From: CCMP332 sp040218795
GTDB taxonomy: Bacteria > Bacteroidota > Bacteroidia > Cytophagales > CCMP332
DNA: 64,000 nucleotides
Direction: 5' to 3'
NCBI GenBank assembly: GCA_040218795.1
Contig: JAVJQT010000009.1
Coordinates: forward strand, 1 to 64,000
The stretch's first letter is position 1; every line of letters begins with the position of its first letter. Below are positions 1 through 7,451 of this stretch, in pieces. The position numbers were made by a program, and so were the translations under genes. The notes below the pieces were generated by a model, which was not told where the DNA came from, searched no databases, and worked only from the letters and a program-made list of their open reading frames with translations.

Positions 1-1
1 T

Positions 2-625
2 TCTCAACTTTCTGCATTTGACCTTTTACAACCAAATGATAAATCAAAACTGATTATAGATAATGGAATGTTGTACAATAATCTATTCAAATGGGAAAGC
101 AGCACTGATCAATTGGGACTCGAAACAAAATACGAATTTAAACTTCTGGAAGATTCGGCGGGCTCATTTGTCGAAAAATATAATAGGGAGTTATCCCTGG
201 ACAGCACTTTCTTATCCGAATTTCAGATTGATTCCATATTCACAAGTATCGGATTAAATCAAAATGATACTTTTAATGGCTTTTGGGAAGTTAAAGCCAA
301 AACTAGTTTAGACAGTAGATCATCATTAAACGGTCCCTTTGAGATAAGCATTTACAGAGGCACTTATGTCGGTTTGGAAATCAAAGATCAAAACCATCGG
401 ATAAATCTTTTCCCTAATCCCAATAAGGGAGAACTCTACGTAGAAAGCTCTCTGAGTGAATTTGAATTAAAAATCTATGATTTGAATGGGCGATTGCAAT
501 TTCAAGACAGAATTAAATCAGCGAATAAAAAACTGGATATCAATTCTCTCAAAAGCGGATTATATCTAATCCGTATTGATTCTGACACAAAAAGCTGGAC
601 GAGGAAGTTGTTTTTGGATAAATAG
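2..625 (+). CDS. C-terminal part of a secreted protein with T9SS type A sorting domain (5' end outside window)
   Basis: The frame is open back to the window edge with no stop, so the true start lies upstream and only about 207 C-terminal residues are seen. The last 75 or so residues are a typical type A sorting domain: a beta-rich stretch opening with 'NLFPNPNKGEL', then 'KIYDLNGR', 'LKSGLYLIRI' and a basic end 'KLFLDK'. In Bacteroidota this domain targets proteins through the type IX secretion system to the surface or medium and is normally removed. The visible upstream part has no motif I recognise, so the cargo function is unknown. An internal ATG at 68 is not a convincing start because coding potential continues before it. 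Confidence 0.85.
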   Translation, partial: SQLSAFDLLQPNDKSKLIIDNGMLYNNLFKWESSTDQLGLETKYEFKLLEDSAGSFVEKYNRELSLDSTFLSEFQIDSIFTSIGLNQNDTFNGFWEVKAKTSLDSRSSLNGPFEISIYRGTYVGLEIKDQNHRINLFPNPNKGELYVESSLSEFELKIYDLNGRLQFQDRIKSANKKLDINSLKSGLYLIRIDSDTKSWTRKLFLDK

Positions 626-653
626 AAATTATTAATTGTTAATTAAAAATTTC
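625..653. terminator. AT-rich hairpin between convergent genes
   Basis: GAAATT at 625-630 pairs with AATTTC at 648-653, and the interior (TTAATTGTTAATTAA) is itself nearly self-complementary. It fills the short gap between two convergent genes and could end transcription from both sides, but it has almost no G+C. Weak call. Confidence 0.22.
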
Positions 654-1253
654 TTCATTCTCCTCCTCAATCTCCCAGTTGTATTTTTTTCTGGGATCCG
701 ATTTTCTGAAAACAAAAGCCAGGATTACACCTACAATCGAACCTGAAATATGACTTTCAAAAGAAACGCCTTCCTTAACAGGAAAAAGCCCTATAATCAT
801 GGATCCGTATAAAAAAACGACAAGCATCGAAATCGCCAGCCGTCTTTGATCCCTTCGAATGATACCGGAAATAAAAAGAAAGGCCAATAATGCATAATTA
901 ACACCGCTCAAACCGATATGGTAAGATTCCCTGGCAAATAACCATACAAAGATCCCCGGCATAAAGAAACAGAGCATGAATGCATTTATTGAAGCACGTG
1001 AGTACATCATGAATAATGACAATGTGGCCAGAAAAAAAGGAATCGAATTATAAAACAAATGCTCCCAGTCCCCATGGATAAATTGCGAAAAGAAAAGTCC
1101 TTTTAATCCTGAAAAAGATCTGGGATAAATACCATACTCGGTGAAAGAATGCCCCAATTTTGTTTCAAATAGTTTAATCCAAAACATTATTCCGATAAGC
1201 AAAAGAGGGAGTCCCAGCCATCGAAAAAAGAAATATTGTCTGCGTGTGATCAA
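639..1253 (-). CDS. Rhomboid family intramembrane serine protease
   Basis: A polytopic membrane protein of 204 residues with about six hydrophobic segments. The rhomboid signature is complete: 'HGDWEHLFYN' near residue 60, the serine motif GLSG with nucleophile S116, and catalytic H168 in 'ESHISG'. Such proteases cut transmembrane segments of substrate proteins within the bilayer; the substrate here is unknown. The start is TTG at 1253, directly after the TAA of the deacetylase-like gene upstream (zero gap), so translation is probably coupled. No ATG lies near the N-terminus and the first hydrophobic segment begins at about residue 8, which supports TTG. The short polar C-terminal tail is rich in Glu. 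Confidence 0.88.
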   Translation of the reverse strand: MITRRQYFFFRWLGLPLLLIGIMFWIKLFETKLGHSFTEYGIYPRSFSGLKGLFFSQFIHGDWEHLFYNSIPFFLATLSLFMMYSRASINAFMLCFFMPGIFVWLFARESYHIGLSGVNYALLAFLFISGIIRRDQRRLAISMLVVFLYGSMIIGLFPVKEGVSFESHISGSIVGVILAFVFRKSDPRKKYNWEIEEENEEIFN

Positions 1254-2156
1254 TTAAAAATATATTTCCTGAGCCAAACGATAGGTATTGGCATGTGCGT
1301 CTACAATGTCGGAAATTTTTTCTGAATAACCACCGCCCATTGTTACGACAATAGGAATATCATTTATTCTGGCTATTTCAAACACAAATTTATCTCTTTG
1401 CCGACATCCTTCCTTTGACAATCCCAACCTACCTAGCTTATCCGTCGAAAGAATATCGACGCCGCTTTGATAAAAAATAATTTCCGGCTGAACCGAGTCG
1501 ATGAGTTTTGGAAGATTTTCTTTTAGCGCCTTTAAATATTCCCTGTCGCCTGTGCCATCAGGTAATTCTATATCAAAATCCGAAACTTCTTTTTTCATGG
1601 GATAATTCTTTTCGCCGTGAATGCTAAAAGTGAAAACCCGCTCTTCATTTTCAAATATTTTTGCAGTTCCATTTCCCTGATGAACATCTAAATCGACCAC
1701 CAGAATTTTCCCGAGAATCTTGTAATTGAGTAAATGCTGAGAGGCGACCGCTACATCATTGAGTAAACAGAAACCCTCGCCTCTGTCTCTATAAGCATGA
1801 TGCGTTCCACCGGCTACATTAAATGCACAAGCGTATTTCAATGCGTATTTAGCACAATCGAGTGTCCCTTGTGTAATGATTAATTCCCTCCTTACTAATT
1901 CTGCGCTAAGAGGGAAACCGGTTTTTCTTTGTTCCGACTTGCTTAGCTTCAGGTTTTTTAATTTTTCCCAATAAGAGTCGTAATGAACAGCCAAAATATC
2001 TTTTTCAGAAAGCAGTTTGGGTTTGAAAAAGTTAGAATCCGAAACCGTACCCTCGTATTTTAACTGCTCCGGAATGAGAGAATATTTCTCCATCGGAAAT
2101 CGATGATTTTTGGGTAAGGGATGATGGTATTCCTCTGACCAGGCAATTTTTAGCAT
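1254..2156 (-). CDS. Histone deacetylase family protein (AcuC/HDAC-like hydrolase)
   Basis: A 300-residue arginase/deacetylase-fold protein. The active site is readable: H119-H120 in 'GGTHHAYRD', the zinc motif D155-x-D157-x-H159 in 'VVDLDVHQGNG', a third ligand D234 in 'SGVD', and Y277 in 'GGGYS'. All class I/II HDAC catalytic positions are therefore present. Bacterial members remove acetyl or related acyl groups from lysines (AcuC acts on acetyl-CoA synthetase) or from acetylpolyamines. The substrate cannot be told here, and no acetyl-CoA synthetase or acetyltransferase lies nearby. It is transcribed divergently from the sigma-54 regulator and abuts the rhomboid gene, with which it probably shares an mRNA. 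Confidence 0.88.
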   Translation of the reverse strand: MLKIAWSEEYHHPLPKNHRFPMEKYSLIPEQLKYEGTVSDSNFFKPKLLSEKDILAVHYDSYWEKLKNLKLSKSEQRKTGFPLSAELVRRELIITQGTLDCAKYALKYACAFNVAGGTHHAYRDRGEGFCLLNDVAVASQHLLNYKILGKILVVDLDVHQGNGTAKIFENEERVFTFSIHGEKNYPMKKEVSDFDIELPDGTGDREYLKALKENLPKLIDSVQPEIIFYQSGVDILSTDKLGRLGLSKEGCRQRDKFVFEIARINDIPIVVTMGGGYSEKISDIVDAHANTYRLAQEIYF

Positions 2157-2218
2157 GAGTAATTAACAAGAATTTCTAAACAGCGTTTCTTTTTCGCTAA
2201 AGATTTCAATAATAAAAT

Positions 2219-2226
2219 CAAAAATA
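2219..2226 (-). promoter_or_regulatory. Candidate -7 element for the deacetylase-rhomboid pair
   Basis: Read on the minus strand this is TATTTTTG, a full match to the Bacteroidota -7 consensus TAnnTTTG, placed about 62 bases before the deacetylase ATG. I found no good TTTG -33 box at the expected distance, so the call is moderate to weak. Confidence 0.33.
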
Positions 2227-2236
2227 TATAATTGAC

Positions 2237-2251
2237 TTCCCAATATGGGAA
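2237..2251. promoter_or_regulatory. Palindrome TTCCCA-ATA-TGGGAA between divergent genes
   Basis: Six-base arms around a three-base centre, lying between the divergent deacetylase and response-regulator genes, 22 bases before the regulator ATG. A further half-site TTCCCA follows at 2266-2271. The position fits an operator or autoregulatory site, but no binding family is identifiable from the sequence. Confidence 0.35.
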
Positions 2252-2272
2252 AATTTGTGTTTCTTTCCCATT

Positions 2273-3634
2273 ATGAAAAATATCGAGGGATTCAAAATAT
2301 TCGCGGTTGAGGATGATCCCAACTTTTCCAAAGTATTGGAGTACACCCTAAAATTAGATCCCGAGCACGAGGTTCGGATGTTTGAAAATGGCAAAGATTT
2401 ACTCAATGCACTACCGGAAAAACCCTCATTGATAACCTTGGATTACTCACTTCCGGATTTTAGCGGGGGCGAACTGCTTCAAAAAATAAACTATTATAAC
2501 AAGGAAATTCCTGTCATTATAATTTCAGGACAGGAAGATGTAAAAACTGCCGTGGCCTTAATAAAAGAAGGGGCCTTCGATTACATAAGCAAAGAAGAGG
2601 ACCTTAGAACCAGATTGCTCAATTCCATTAACAAGGCCAAAAAAACCAATGAACTCGAACATGAAATTGAACATTTACGTGAAGAAATTGCGCATAAATA
2701 CGAGTTTGAAAAAAGCATTATAGGCAAAAGCCCTTCGATGCAGGCCATTTTTAAATTATTGGAAAAGGCTGTTCATACAAACATTACAGTTTCTGTTAGC
2801 GGTGAAACGGGTACAGGTAAAGAAGTTGTTGCCAAGGCCATTCATTACAATTCGGCATTGAGAAACAAAGCATTTGTAGCTGTAAACATAGCAGCGGTAC
2901 CAAAAGACCTGATCGAAAGTGAATTATTCGGTCATGAAAAAGGAGCTTTTACGGGTGCCATTACTCAGAGAAAAGGAAAATTTGAAGAAGCCAATGGCGG
3001 AACGATCTTTCTCGATGAGATCGGCGAGATGGATATCAATCTCCAGGCGAAAATGCTCAGGGTATTACAGGAAAGAGAAATTATACGCGTTGGCGGAAGC
3101 AAAACGATAAAGTTGAATGTCAGAATATTGGTTGCCACGCATCGGAATCTGGCCGAGGAAATTAAAAAAGGAAATTTCCGGGAAGACCTTTATTATCGTT
3201 TGCTCGGTTTACCGATTACGTTGCCACCACTGCGCGACAGAGGTTCCGACATTCTGATACTGGCCAAGCATTTTCTCAACTCTTTTGCCAAGGAAAACAA
3301 CATGGGCTCAATTAACATTGAAGAAAGCGCCAGAAAGAAATTAATGGCCTATTCATGGCCCGGGAATGTGAGAGAGCTAAAAGCGGTAATAGAATTGGCA
3401 GCCGTAATGTCAGATGGAGACAAACTTAAAGCAGAAGATATTACATTTACAAGTATTGATAAGAATGAAAACTTCTTATTGGAAGAACAAAGTTTAAGAG
3501 ATTACACTTTTAATATTATTCGCCATTTTTTGAAAAAATACGATGATAATGTGTTGTTGGTGGCTAAAAAATTAAACATCGGTAAGTCAACATTGTATCG
3601 CTATCTAAAAGAAATGGAAGAAGATCAAAACTAA
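2273..3634 (+). CDS. Sigma-54-dependent response regulator (NtrC family)
   Basis: 453 residues from the ATG at 2273; a TTG six codons upstream is possible but adds nothing to the domain. Receiver domain about 6-125, with acidic pair E13-D14-D15, phosphoacceptor D57 ('TLDYSLPD') and K107. A short helical linker leads to an AAA+ sigma-54 interaction domain about 147-385: Walker A GETGTGKE at 177-184, sigma-54 contact loop GAFTGA at 224-229, Walker B GGTIFLDE at 242-249. A Fis-type helix-turn-helix ends the protein ('NVLLVAKKLNIGKSTLYRYL'). It should activate sigma-54 promoters after phosphorylation. No histidine kinase is adjacent; the only partner nearby is the HPt protein five bases downstream, which suggests input through a phosphorelay. 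The targets are unknown. Confidence 0.94.
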   Translation: MKNIEGFKIFAVEDDPNFSKVLEYTLKLDPEHEVRMFENGKDLLNALPEKPSLITLDYSLPDFSGGELLQKINYYNKEIPVIIISGQEDVKTAVALIKEGAFDYISKEEDLRTRLLNSINKAKKTNELEHEIEHLREEIAHKYEFEKSIIGKSPSMQAIFKLLEKAVHTNITVSVSGETGTGKEVVAKAIHYNSALRNKAFVAVNIAAVPKDLIESELFGHEKGAFTGAITQRKGKFEEANGGTIFLDEIGEMDINLQAKMLRVLQEREIIRVGGSKTIKLNVRILVATHRNLAEEIKKGNFREDLYYRLLGLPITLPPLRDRGSDILILAKHFLNSFAKENNMGSINIEESARKKLMAYSWPGNVRELKAVIELAAVMSDGDKLKAEDITFTSIDKNENFLLEEQSLRDYTFNIIRHFLKKYDDNVLLVAKKLNIGKSTLYRYLKEMEEDQN

Positions 3635-3638
3635 AATT

Positions 3639-3989
3639 ATGGCAATAACGGATTTAGCCTATTTGTACCAATATAGTTCTAACGACAAGGATTTTGTCAT
3701 GGAGATGGTAGAGCTCTTTCTGAGTTCAACGCCTTCCTTCTTAGAAGAAATGAAAAGCTCTTTTGAAAATAAGGACTATTCCATGGTTGCCAGAATATCT
3801 CATAAAATGAAACCTTCCATGACATTCATGGGAATTAAAAATGGTAAGGAAATAACCATTGCATTGGAAGATTATGCCAACGAAGGCACAGATATCGCTA
3901 AAATCGAAGAGCAAATTAACGAGTTAGATCAGCTTTGTCAGCTGGCTTTTTCTGAACTCAAAGTTGCTCTGAATGAATTGAAATCCTGA
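3639..3989 (+). CDS. Histidine phosphotransfer (HPt) domain protein
   Basis: A stand-alone 116-residue four-helix HPt domain. The phosphorylatable histidine is H55 in 'ARISHKMKPS', with the usual following Lys and a nearby Gly-rich turn ('FMGIKNG'). HPt proteins carry phosphate between a hybrid kinase receiver and a response-regulator receiver. It starts four bases after the sigma-54 regulator stop, so the two are almost certainly co-transcribed, and the most likely acceptor is D57 of that regulator. The donor kinase is not in the window. It ends one base before the convergent redoxin gene. Confidence 0.88.
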   Translation: MAITDLAYLYQYSSNDKDFVMEMVELFLSSTPSFLEEMKSSFENKDYSMVARISHKMKPSMTFMGIKNGKEITIALEDYANEGTDIAKIEEQINELDQLCQLAFSELKVALNELKS

Positions 3990-3990
3990 A

Positions 3991-4545
3991 TTATTTCCAC
4001 TTGATATTACATCCGGCACTTGGAAACTGATCCATTGGCGGAGTCTTGCCATTGAGTAGCTGTTCCAAAGCATTTCTCAAATCTTTGCCATCCACCGGTT
4101 TATCATTGCCCGGTCTTGCTTCATCCAATCTGCCGCGATAAAAGCATTTATTATTCGCATCAAATAAATACAAATCAGGCGTACATGCGGCATAATATGC
4201 TTTGGCCACCTGCTGTGATTCATCAAAGAGATAGGGAAATGTAAATCGATGCACTTCAGCAAATTGCTTCATTTTTGCCGGTGAATCTTCAGGATATTTT
4301 TCGATATCATTGGAAGATATCGCGATGGTTTTGATTTCCCTTTTTTCGTACTCTTTTGAAATTTTCACCAATTCATCAATCACATAAATAACATAAGGAC
4401 AATGATTACAGATGAAATATACAAGTGTCCCCTTATCTCCTTTTAAACTTTCAAATGTGTATTTTTTTTGATCCAGGGTATTTATTAAATCAAATTCAGG
4501 AGCCCCTGTTTTCAAAGGCATCATGTTAGAATCGGTAAGTGACAT
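3991..4545 (-). CDS. Thioredoxin-fold protein with CNHC active site
   Basis: 184 residues with an AhpC/TSA-like fold. The redox motif is C46-N-H-C49 followed by P50 ('YFICNHCPYV'), and a conserved C-terminal block 'PSAGCNIKWK' carries a third Cys at 180. There is no signal peptide, so it is predicted cytoplasmic, unlike its operon partner at 5963-6520. It is the last gene of a three-gene minus-strand operon, 17 bases after the copper monooxygenase/cytochrome gene. The family is common in Bacteroidota and marine bacteria and is usually annotated only as thioredoxin family protein; its substrate is unknown. A role in thiol or metal handling for the oxidase is inference from the neighbourhood. 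Confidence 0.85.
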   Translation of the reverse strand: MSLTDSNMMPLKTGAPEFDLINTLDQKKYTFESLKGDKGTLVYFICNHCPYVIYVIDELVKISKEYEKREIKTIAISSNDIEKYPEDSPAKMKQFAEVHRFTFPYLFDESQQVAKAYYAACTPDLYLFDANNKCFYRGRLDEARPGNDKPVDGKDLRNALEQLLNGKTPPMDQFPSAGCNIKWK

Positions 4546-4562
4546 AGGTAATTATTATTGGT

Positions 4563-5966
4563 TTATATATTATTTACTTCCAGACTGATATTTTCATCTC
4601 CTTCGCGATAAGGTAAATAAGTAAATATAAATTGAAACATCTCATCCGTGGTTTTCATACTGTGATCCGGCTCCCTGATTTCCCGTGGAGGAAAATAAGG
4701 ATTAAAAGGATTATCCGCTGTATTGTCAAACAATCCTTCGGCAATTAAGGTAGCCCCAGCCGGTATTTTTATCATTTTAGGAAATTTGTAATAAAACTGC
4801 CAGCGAAAATCCCAACTGTCGATTTTAACCAGTGGAATGGTATCTTTTTTTAGCGTTACTGCATAGGCTTTAAATTTTCGGCCCAATAAATGCATGTGCG
4901 GATTCACCATAAGAAGTGAAATATCCTGCGGTACCTGATATTTTGTATAAAAAGTCATTATGGTATCAGGTGGTATGATCAGTTCGGGTTCTACAGGAGA
5001 TATGCCCAGTGTGCCCATTTGCGTTTCATGCGGAATCCTATCGGGTTTTTTTCTGGAAAAAAAGATATTGACCTTTGATTTATCCCATTGATCCACGGCC
5101 GTTGGACCATAATGCATGTCCTGCATAAAAAATGTGGCTTTTTTACTGACTCTGAATCCTCCGATTTCCTCCGGATAGGCCACGGGAGAAACTCCGGGTA
5201 AATAATTGCAAACCAATGTGCGTATCTCAGGCATGGTTCCATCATCGTTAAGAAGACCCATCACTTTATAGGCATTGCGTGTTCCCAGCGAGTCGGGGAA
5301 AACGATTTTTTTACCTGCAAAATGATTTGATTTTTTGTGTGAAGCAAAATTAATCAAATGGCCGTTCATGTGATGCGCCAGTTGTCTGTTGCCCGGCACA
5401 AATTCCATCAATCTCACAAATGTGTCTTTTTCAAGCTCAAAAGGTATTTTAATAAAAACAAAATGGTCTACATTGATGCCCTTAATTAAAAATGAATCCT
5501 CCATTTCAATAACGAGATCGGGTTCACCCAATTGACTGCCTCTGGGAAATGTTGGTGGTTCGGGAATTGCAGTACTGTCTCCAATTGGCATTCCATTGTA
5601 TATCCAGTTGACAAGCGTTTGAATTTCCTCTTCCTCCAGATATTTCTCACCCAAAAAATGTCTGTAATTCGGATCTGCAGGCCAGGGCGGCATATAGCGC
5701 GTTTCGACTACAAACTGAATGGTCTCCGATCTTTTTTTAATATCCTTATAAGTAATCAATGAAAAAGGACCGGCTTCCCCTGGCCGATGACAAGGCATGC
5801 AATTATTATAAAAAAACGGGGCAATATGCTCGCTGAAAGTTGGGTTTTCAATGACTTGGGCTATTTTTTCGGTTTTCTCTGAGTCAGGCATTTTCTTGTC
5901 TTTTCCATTTTCTGAACAGGAAAGAAAAAACAAACAGATGATAAGAAAAGAAGCGTAATTTTTCAT
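4563..5966 (-). CDS. Lipoprotein combining c-type haem domain and PHM-like copper type II monooxygenase domain
   Basis: 467 residues from the ATG at 5966; that ATG overlaps the upstream TGA in an ATGA junction and fits better than the ATG four codons earlier. The N-terminus is a lipoprotein signal with lipobox Cys17. Residues 45-130 form a cytochrome c domain: haem motif C56-M-P-C59-H60 and likely axial Met92 in 'YMPPW'. Residues 150-460 resemble the two copper domains of peptidylglycine/dopamine monooxygenases: H198-H199 and H285 ('MHYGPT') for CuH; H357-x-H359 ('NPHMHLLG') and M443 ('TTDEM') for CuM. All six expected copper ligands appear present. It probably sits on the periplasmic face and hydroxylates an unknown substrate using electrons delivered through its own haem. 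It lies between two CxxC thiol proteins. Confidence 0.85.
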   Translation of the reverse strand: MKNYASFLIICLFFLSCSENGKDKKMPDSEKTEKIAQVIENPTFSEHIAPFFYNNCMPCHRPGEAGPFSLITYKDIKKRSETIQFVVETRYMPPWPADPNYRHFLGEKYLEEEEIQTLVNWIYNGMPIGDSTAIPEPPTFPRGSQLGEPDLVIEMEDSFLIKGINVDHFVFIKIPFELEKDTFVRLMEFVPGNRQLAHHMNGHLINFASHKKSNHFAGKKIVFPDSLGTRNAYKVMGLLNDDGTMPEIRTLVCNYLPGVSPVAYPEEIGGFRVSKKATFFMQDMHYGPTAVDQWDKSKVNIFFSRKKPDRIPHETQMGTLGISPVEPELIIPPDTIMTFYTKYQVPQDISLLMVNPHMHLLGRKFKAYAVTLKKDTIPLVKIDSWDFRWQFYYKFPKMIKIPAGATLIAEGLFDNTADNPFNPYFPPREIREPDHSMKTTDEMFQFIFTYLPYREGDENISLEVNNI

Positions 5967-6520
5967 TGAATAAAGCATCCCACAGCACTGGTAGATTTAA
6001 TTTTAATCTCGCGATTCTCAAGCCTTGCCGCAATGGCATCTTCAAGATATCTTTCTGTAATTAGGGTTCTTTTTTGCCCAAGCGAAATGGCCCAGTTATC
6101 TATGGCCCCTGAATAAAGCACCTTTCCATTTTGATCCAATAAAAAGGCCTCAGGCGTAATTTCTGCACCCAAGGCATTGCTCAACTCAAAGTCAGGATCG
6201 AAATATGTATTGAATTCCAATCCAAAACGTATTAGGTATTTCCTGACTTCCTCGCTATTGTATTCTTTTCCCGGCACAATGCCAATGAATTCTATCTGTG
6301 GAAATTCATTCTTCAATTCCCTCATGGCTACCGCATAATTTTGACAAAGAGGGCATTCAGGTGATAAAAAATAATAAACTTTTACTTTGTTGTTCGCGAT
6401 GTCCTGCCAGGCTTCTTCACCTGAAATAATTGGTAAATCAAGGTCATTCGGAACTTTGTTATGTTCCGTATTACAGGAAAATATTGCGATAAGTGCGAAA
6501 ATGAATAAAAGCCTATTCAT
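5963..6520 (-). CDS. Thioredoxin-like (redoxin) lipoprotein with CPLC motif
   Basis: 185 residues. The N-terminal signal ends in lipobox Cys16, so the protein should be anchored in the envelope. A thioredoxin-like fold follows with redox pair C56-P-L-C59 ('LSPECPLCQNY') and 'GIVPG', 'ITPEAFLLD' blocks typical of AhpC/TlpA relatives. A third Cys, C182, sits in the last four residues ('VGCFIQ'), matching the Gly-Cys end of the partner redoxin at 3991-4545. It is the first gene of the redox operon and overlaps the haem/copper gene by four bases. Likely roles are reducing or metallating the copper sites or the haem-binding cysteines next door; this is inference. Confidence 0.83.
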   Translation of the reverse strand: MNRLLFIFALIAIFSCNTEHNKVPNDLDLPIISGEEAWQDIANNKVKVYYFLSPECPLCQNYAVAMRELKNEFPQIEFIGIVPGKEYNSEEVRKYLIRFGLEFNTYFDPDFELSNALGAEITPEAFLLDQNGKVLYSGAIDNWAISLGQKRTLITERYLEDAIAARLENREIKIKSTSAVGCFIQ

Positions 6521-6561
6521 AAGAAATATGCAAGAGGATTAATCTTTAATAGGCCAACAAA

Positions 6562-7326
6562 TCAGACAAAATCAGGTTCCTTTTTAAATATTTTCAAAGC
6601 TTCATTATAACCCAATTCTACCAATTCATCGACTTTCTTAAAATCAAAAATACCATATTTCTGAGCTTCAATAATATTTATAGGATATCTGCATTTATTC
6701 AGTGCATGTTTGGTGTTTTGCCATGCTACAATATCAATCGTCCGATCGACTAATTGGGCAAAGGAATCGGGCCTTTTCCCTGATCCATCACCCATGATGT
6801 TTACGCCAATTATATCATAATCAAATTCCTCAAGGGGTTTAATTGGCAGATTATCTGTCAAGCCTCCGTCGGCGTATAAATCATTATTGATTTTCACCGG
6901 AGAAAAAATCATTGGAATAGAACAGGAAGCCACTACCGCATTGTGAATATTCCCTTTGTGAATATATTCCACATTGCCTGTCCTTAAATTGGAGACCGCG
7001 ACATAAAGTGGCGTTTTAAGATTTTCAAAATCCTCGACATCAATAGATTTCTTGAAAATCGTAGTTAGGTTTTCCATGCTTACCAAACCAATTTTTGAGA
7101 GCGACATTTTAAAAGCCGAGTAAAACTTATGTTTTTTGGCGATGTCAGCCATTTCATGACTTTTAAGCCCGGCGGCTAGCATATAGGCTACAATTGATCC
7201 GGCGCTGGTTCCGGATACCACCTTCACATTCATTTTAAATTCTTCAATGGCTTTAATGACACCAATATGTGCCAATCCCCTTGCCCCCCCTCCACTAAGG
7301 CAAAGCGATACAGATTTTTCGGTCAT
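6562..7326 (-). CDS. Patatin-like phospholipase (RssA-type)
   Basis: 254 residues with the full patatin catalytic dyad: glycine-rich oxyanion loop 'SGGGARG' at 11-17, nucleophile S41 in 'GTSAGS', and D153 in 'DGGL'. No signal peptide and no outer-membrane barrel extension are present, so this is the short cytoplasmic type that hydrolyses acyl esters of phospholipids or lysophospholipids. It starts 41 bases upstream of the redox operon on the same strand and may be read together with it, although nothing links the functions. The end of the protein has no unusual extension. Confidence 0.9.
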   Translation of the reverse strand: MTEKSVSLCLSGGGARGLAHIGVIKAIEEFKMNVKVVSGTSAGSIVAYMLAAGLKSHEMADIAKKHKFYSAFKMSLSKIGLVSMENLTTIFKKSIDVEDFENLKTPLYVAVSNLRTGNVEYIHKGNIHNAVVASCSIPMIFSPVKINNDLYADGGLTDNLPIKPLEEFDYDIIGVNIMGDGSGKRPDSFAQLVDRTIDIVAWQNTKHALNKCRYPINIIEAQKYGIFDFKKVDELVELGYNEALKIFKKEPDFV

Positions 7327-7439
7327 ATAAAAGCGAAATAATTAAAACGTGAATTTAATTTATTTGAGGAAATCGGGGCAAATAAAATTTTTTCTTTGGT
7401 TTAACCCTGCCATTTTCGGGTAGGAATTGAAATTCATCT

Positions 7440-7447
7440 TAAGTTTG
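7440..7447 (+). promoter_or_regulatory. Candidate -7 element, leaderless spacing
   Basis: TAAGTTTG matches TAnnTTTG exactly and ends four bases before the ATG at 7452, which would put the transcription start on or next to the start codon. No clear -33 TTTG is seen at the usual distance. Confidence 0.38.
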
Positions 7448-7451
7448 AATA

